A stretch of DNA of 64,000 nucleotides from Thermosyntropha sp. (GTDB lineage: Bacteria > Bacillota > Syntrophomonadia > Syntrophomonadales > Syntrophomonadaceae). The stretch is taken from contig NZ_JACDOH010000008.1 in NCBI RefSeq assembly GCF_017656155.1, forward strand, positions 1 through 64,000, read 5' to 3'. A program made the translations under genes and the position numbers. Positions 61,061 through 64,000 of the stretch are shown piece after piece. Numbering within the stretch: position 1 is the stretch's first letter; every line of letters begins with the position of its first letter. The notes under the pieces were generated by a model. It worked only from the letters and a program-made list of their open reading frames with translations. It ran no database searches and had not been told where the DNA came from.

Positions 61061-62704
61061 TTGGCAAAGCTAAAACTGAAATGTAAGGTTTTGGGGAGCT
61101 TGATTTTGTTTCTGTTAATATGGAACTCTGTTTGTCCGCCTGTTTTAGCAGAAGCAGAGGATGAAACTGAAGTAATTATTCTGTATGAGGAGCCTTATCG
61201 TAAGGATAATCAGGTTTTTTCTCTGGTGGATGCCCTTTATGAATATTTAGGACATTTTAAGGTTCAATTTTCAGATTTGGCAGTTGAAGATTGGAAATCT
61301 GGAATTTTAAAGGATTACCAGGTTGTGATATATGTAGGAAGCCGACAGAGAAGCCTTCCAGAATCTATGTTGAAAGAACTAGCGGAGAGGCCAGCCGTAA
61401 TATGGCTGGAAGATAACATAGATGGCCTAGCAAAATTTAAAGGTTGGAATGATTTTGTTTATTACGGTAAGAGCTACTATTATGTCCGCTTGTATGCAGG
61501 GAAAGAAGAAGTTGCTATTGACCCTTACATTCCTTTATATCTGTCTCAGCCTGGCACTGAGGCGAAGGTTTTGGCAAGTGTAAGCAACCTTAAAGATACT
61601 TTGCCTTTAGCCTGGCAGAGAGAAAATGTTTTCTATCTGGGAAAATTTGATTTCGGTTTTCCTTTTTACATACTCTTAGCCGATATTTTGCACAGGGTTT
61701 TGCCTTGTTCGGTTTCCTCCAGTTACAATGTGCTTTTGCGTATAGAAGATGTAACTCCTTTGACTGATCCGGAAAATCTTGCGAATCTGATTGATATTAT
61801 TGCATCTTATGATATCCCGTATGCAGTTGCAGTTACTCCTTTTGACAGACATAAGGGAAAAGAGACCGGCTTGAGCCAGGCTAAAAAGCTGGTTAAAGTT
61901 TTGCGAAAGGTAAGAGAAACCGGCGGTTTTGTAATCATGCACGGATGTTATCATGAAAACTGTTATTCTCCTGAAACAGGGGAAGGCTTTGAATTTTGGA
62001 ATCTTAAAGATGAAAAGCCGATGGAGGGAGAACCGGATTTTACAAGGCAGCGATTGGAAAAGGGACTTGATGAAATGGCTAAATCAGGCATATATCCGGT
62101 AGCTTTTGAGGCTCCCCATTATGCGATGAGCAGCGTAAGCTATAGAGAGTTATCCCGCTATTTTTCAACTTATATAGGACAGATTCAGCTTAGTGATGAA
62201 ACTTATAAAGCTAGCCTGGAATTTCCTTATGTTATTAATTCTTATCGACTTAATGGCATGAAGGTTTATCCTGAAACATTGGGTTATGTTGATCCTCAGG
62301 ATATTATGTCAGTTGAAAAAATAATACAAAAGGCACGATTTCAAAAGATTTTGCCTCATACGGAAACATGCGTTTTTTACCATGGCTTTCTTCCCCCTGA
62401 AGGTTTAGATAAGCTTATTAAAGCTCTTAATAGAGAAGGCTATAAATTTATTTCCTTGGGTGAGGAGGATTTTTGGGTTAAAGGTAAAGCTCTCAGGGTA
62501 TGGGGGGGGAAAGGTATAATGAGATGGGAATCGGATATTACGCCAATAAATCCGGATGACAAGGAACCGCTTTACAAAGGGCCGAAAGTTGTAGCTAAAG
62601 GAATTACAGCCCTGGCTTTGCTTATAACAGGTTTAGTTTTATTTTTCGGTATTATAGTTTTGAATCTGCGCCGCAAAAGGAACAGGCTTTATGAAGAGGG
62701 TTGA
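61061..62704 (+). CDS. DUF2334 polysaccharide deacetylase-like protein
   Basis: 547 aa, TTG start right behind the previous stop. Signal peptide residues 1-31 (cleaved near LAEAEDE), a large outer domain and a C-terminal membrane helix (about 513-537). The DUF2334 core begins VLLRIEDVTPLTDPENL near residue 225, with VTPFD, MHGCYHENCY and FEAPHYAMS providing Asp and His residues of a deacetylase-like metal site. It probably modifies the nascent polymer made by the next gene. Confidence 0.85.
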   Translation: MAKLKLKCKVLGSLILFLLIWNSVCPPVLAEAEDETEVIILYEEPYRKDNQVFSLVDALYEYLGHFKVQFSDLAVEDWKSGILKDYQVVIYVGSRQRSLPESMLKELAERPAVIWLEDNIDGLAKFKGWNDFVYYGKSYYYVRLYAGKEEVAIDPYIPLYLSQPGTEAKVLASVSNLKDTLPLAWQRENVFYLGKFDFGFPFYILLADILHRVLPCSVSSSYNVLLRIEDVTPLTDPENLANLIDIIASYDIPYAVAVTPFDRHKGKETGLSQAKKLVKVLRKVRETGGFVIMHGCYHENCYSPETGEGFEFWNLKDEKPMEGEPDFTRQRLEKGLDEMAKSGIYPVAFEAPHYAMSSVSYRELSRYFSTYIGQIQLSDETYKASLEFPYVINSYRLNGMKVYPETLGYVDPQDIMSVEKIIQKARFQKILPHTETCVFYHGFLPPEGLDKLIKALNREGYKFISLGEEDFWVKGKALRVWGGKGIMRWESDITPINPDDKEPLYKGPKVVAKGITALALLITGLVLFFGIIVLNLRRKRNRLYEEG

Positions 62705-62707
62705 AAA

Positions 62708-63973
62708 ATGCAGGAATTAACAAGAATTGACCTACTTTTTCTTATAGCACTCAGTGCTACCTGGATTTTGCTTTTATATCATGTTTTTTTAACTTATGGC
62801 GGTTATCGCTGTTTTCTAAGAACTTTAGAAGCAGATGAAAAGAGTTACCAAGATATTGTGGGGAATTTGCCTTTTGTAACTGTATTAGTGCCGGCCCACA
62901 ATGAGGAGATGGTTATAGGAAGGACGGTAGATGCCATCTGCCGCAGTGATTATCCTAAAGATAAGCTGGAAGTAATAGTAATAAATGACAGTTCGACTGA
63001 TAAAACCGGAGAAATTTTAGAAAAAAAACAAAAAGAATATTCATTTTTAAAAGTTGTAACTTTAAAACCTCCATTAGGAGCCAAGGGAAAATCAAATGCT
63101 TTAAATAACGGATTTAAGGCAGCTAGTGGAGAATACATAATAGTATATGATGCCGACAATACTCCGGAAAGAAAGGCTATACGCTATCTGGTATCAACTA
63201 TTATTTCTGATCCTAGATTAGGGGCGGTAGTGGGAAAATTTCGCACCCGCAACCGGGATGTAAACCTGTTAACCCGCTTTATAAATCTTGAAACCATAAG
63301 TTTTCAATGGCTGGTTCAGGCTGGAAGGTATTACTGGTTCAGGCTTACCACAATAACGGGAACCAATTTTATTATAAGAAGGGATATACTTGAAAAAGTT
63401 GGGGGCTGGAGGCTTGATGCCCTTACTGAAGATACTGAGCTTACCATAAGAGTATATAATGAAGGCTATTATATAAAATGGATTCCGGAAGCAGTTACCT
63501 GGGAACAGGAACCTGAAAACCTTAAGGTTTGGCTAAAACAGCGCACCAGATGGGCGCGCGGCAATATGTGGGTAATATCTTATTATATACGCAGGATTTT
63601 CAGTTTAAAAAGGAAAATAAGCTGGGATGTGATTTATTTTTTCTTTACCTATGCGATTTTTTTCACTTCTGTGATAATTTCTGATGCAATATTTATATTA
63701 GGAATTACTGGACTAGCTAAGTTGTCGATAACAGGGCCTTTTGTTATTATATGGATAATGGCTTATATTTTATTCATAATTGAAACCTTTATTTCTTTGA
63801 GCCTGGAAAGAGGGGAAGGAAACTTTGAAAACTTTTTGCTTACTGCCTTGATGTATTTTACTTATTGCCAGCTTTGGCTTTATCTGGTTTTTCGGGCAGC
63901 ATGGATAGCTTTGAAAGATAAAATAACCGGTAAAGGGTTTTACTGGTATAAAACGGAAAGGTCGGCGAGATAA
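62708..63973 (+). CDS. Processive family-2 glycosyltransferase
   Basis: 421 aa, ATG four bases after the DUF2334 gene. VTVLVPAHNEEMVIGRTV, the DADN nucleotide-sugar motif, a TEDTEL motif and QRTRWARGN (QxxRW) form the complete set of a processive GT2 such as cellulose, hyaluronan or PNAG synthase. One helix lies before and three or four after the catalytic domain. No PilZ domain is attached, so c-di-GMP control would need a partner such as the GGDEF protein. Confidence 0.92.
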   Translation: MQELTRIDLLFLIALSATWILLLYHVFLTYGGYRCFLRTLEADEKSYQDIVGNLPFVTVLVPAHNEEMVIGRTVDAICRSDYPKDKLEVIVINDSSTDKTGEILEKKQKEYSFLKVVTLKPPLGAKGKSNALNNGFKAASGEYIIVYDADNTPERKAIRYLVSTIISDPRLGAVVGKFRTRNRDVNLLTRFINLETISFQWLVQAGRYYWFRLTTITGTNFIIRRDILEKVGGWRLDALTEDTELTIRVYNEGYYIKWIPEAVTWEQEPENLKVWLKQRTRWARGNMWVISYYIRRIFSLKRKISWDVIYFFFTYAIFFTSVIISDAIFILGITGLAKLSITGPFVIIWIMAYILFIIETFISLSLERGEGNFENFLLTALMYFTYCQLWLYLVFRAAWIALKDKITGKGFYWYKTERSAR

Positions 63974-64000
63974 TGCGCAGATTGATGGCTTTTATTATTA
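63973..64000 (+). CDS. Start of a further gene of the polysaccharide operon (partial)
   Basis: ATG at 63973 overlaps the previous TAA by one base (TAATG). Nine codons are present, beginning MRRLMAFII, a basic then hydrophobic start like a signal peptide or membrane anchor. The rest is outside the window. Confidence 0.6.

Noticed and set aside
1-64000. CRISPR arrays, transposases, prophage or integration sites
   Set aside because: No regularly spaced repeats, transposase or integrase genes or att-like duplications were seen; the tRNA clusters show no attached mobile element.

Overview
The window reads as chromosomal DNA of a low-GC, anaerobic, endospore-forming Firmicute of the class Clostridia, plausibly a syntrophic or amino-acid/purine-fermenting lineage (Syntrophomonas-like). 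This rests on spoIVA, a SpoIIP-type protein and the YIEGIA pair (spore formers), a selenocysteine-dependent glycine reductase, ferredoxin-linked 2-oxoacid oxidoreductase, oxygen-sensitive radical-SAM proteins, a long fatty acyl-CoA dehydrogenase, an IspH-S1 fusion typical of Clostridia, and frequent TTG/GTG starts behind strong GGAGG ribosome sites. The species is an inference; no rRNA gene is present.

Layout. 1-12.4 kb: one catabolic block on the + strand. A cyclase-family hydrolase, glutamate formimidoyltransferase and formimino-THF cyclodeaminase are followed by a tandem glycine riboswitch with an intrinsic terminator, then grdX-trxB-trxA-grdE-grdA-grdB-grdC-grdD and fhs. grdA and grdB each carry an in-frame UGA read as selenocysteine, with a short SECIS-like hairpin just behind it, so simple ORF calling breaks both. 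Together the genes can take formimino groups (purine or histidine breakdown) to formyl-THF and formate with ATP, and glycine to acetyl phosphate. 12.4-18.6 kb: a BioB-like radical SAM protein lacking two auxiliary-cluster ligands, a YcxB-like protein, folE, rluB, a CobA-type adenosyltransferase, an HDOD protein and a P-loop NTPase. 18.6-21.2 kb: korDABC-type ferredoxin oxidoreductase. 21.3-24 kb: a membrane-anchored unknown, a HutP-family protein, aroH, YjbQ and a nitrilase.

24.1-36 kb: aromatic amino acid and housekeeping genes: two DAHP synthases flanking a Kef-type antiporter, tyrA, aroA, cmk, plsC, ispH-rpsA, an FmdB-type zinc ribbon, mobA and fni. 36-47.3 kb: a secreted transglutaminase-like protein, DUF1614, SpoIIP, YIEGIA and its partner, hsp20, DUF512 radical-SAM-like protein, der, plsY, gpsA, spoIVA. 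47.3-57 kb: ACT protein-hom-thrB-lysC, tRNA-Pro, a long acyl-CoA dehydrogenase, DUF2726, thrC, apgM. 57-58.8 kb: a soluble chemotaxis-like transducer and five tRNAs (Asp, Phe, Gly, Cys, Leu). 59-64 kb: the start of a probable exopolysaccharide operon (glycosidase-like protein, membrane protein with a degenerate GGDEF domain but an intact RxxD site, DUF2334 deacetylase-like protein, processive family-2 glycosyltransferase), cut by the window edge.

The signals I rate most worth checking are: an aromatic-rich 26-codon leader ORF overlapping a terminator hairpin ahead of the second DAHP synthase; the GGDEF protein that looks like a c-di-GMP receptor rather than an enzyme; two genes (fni and the first exopolysaccharide gene) whose conserved N-termini have no ATG/GTG/TTG and seem to start at AUA and AUC; the cluster-ligand changes in the BioB-like protein; and the complete riboswitch-controlled selenoprotein operon joined to formimino metabolism.
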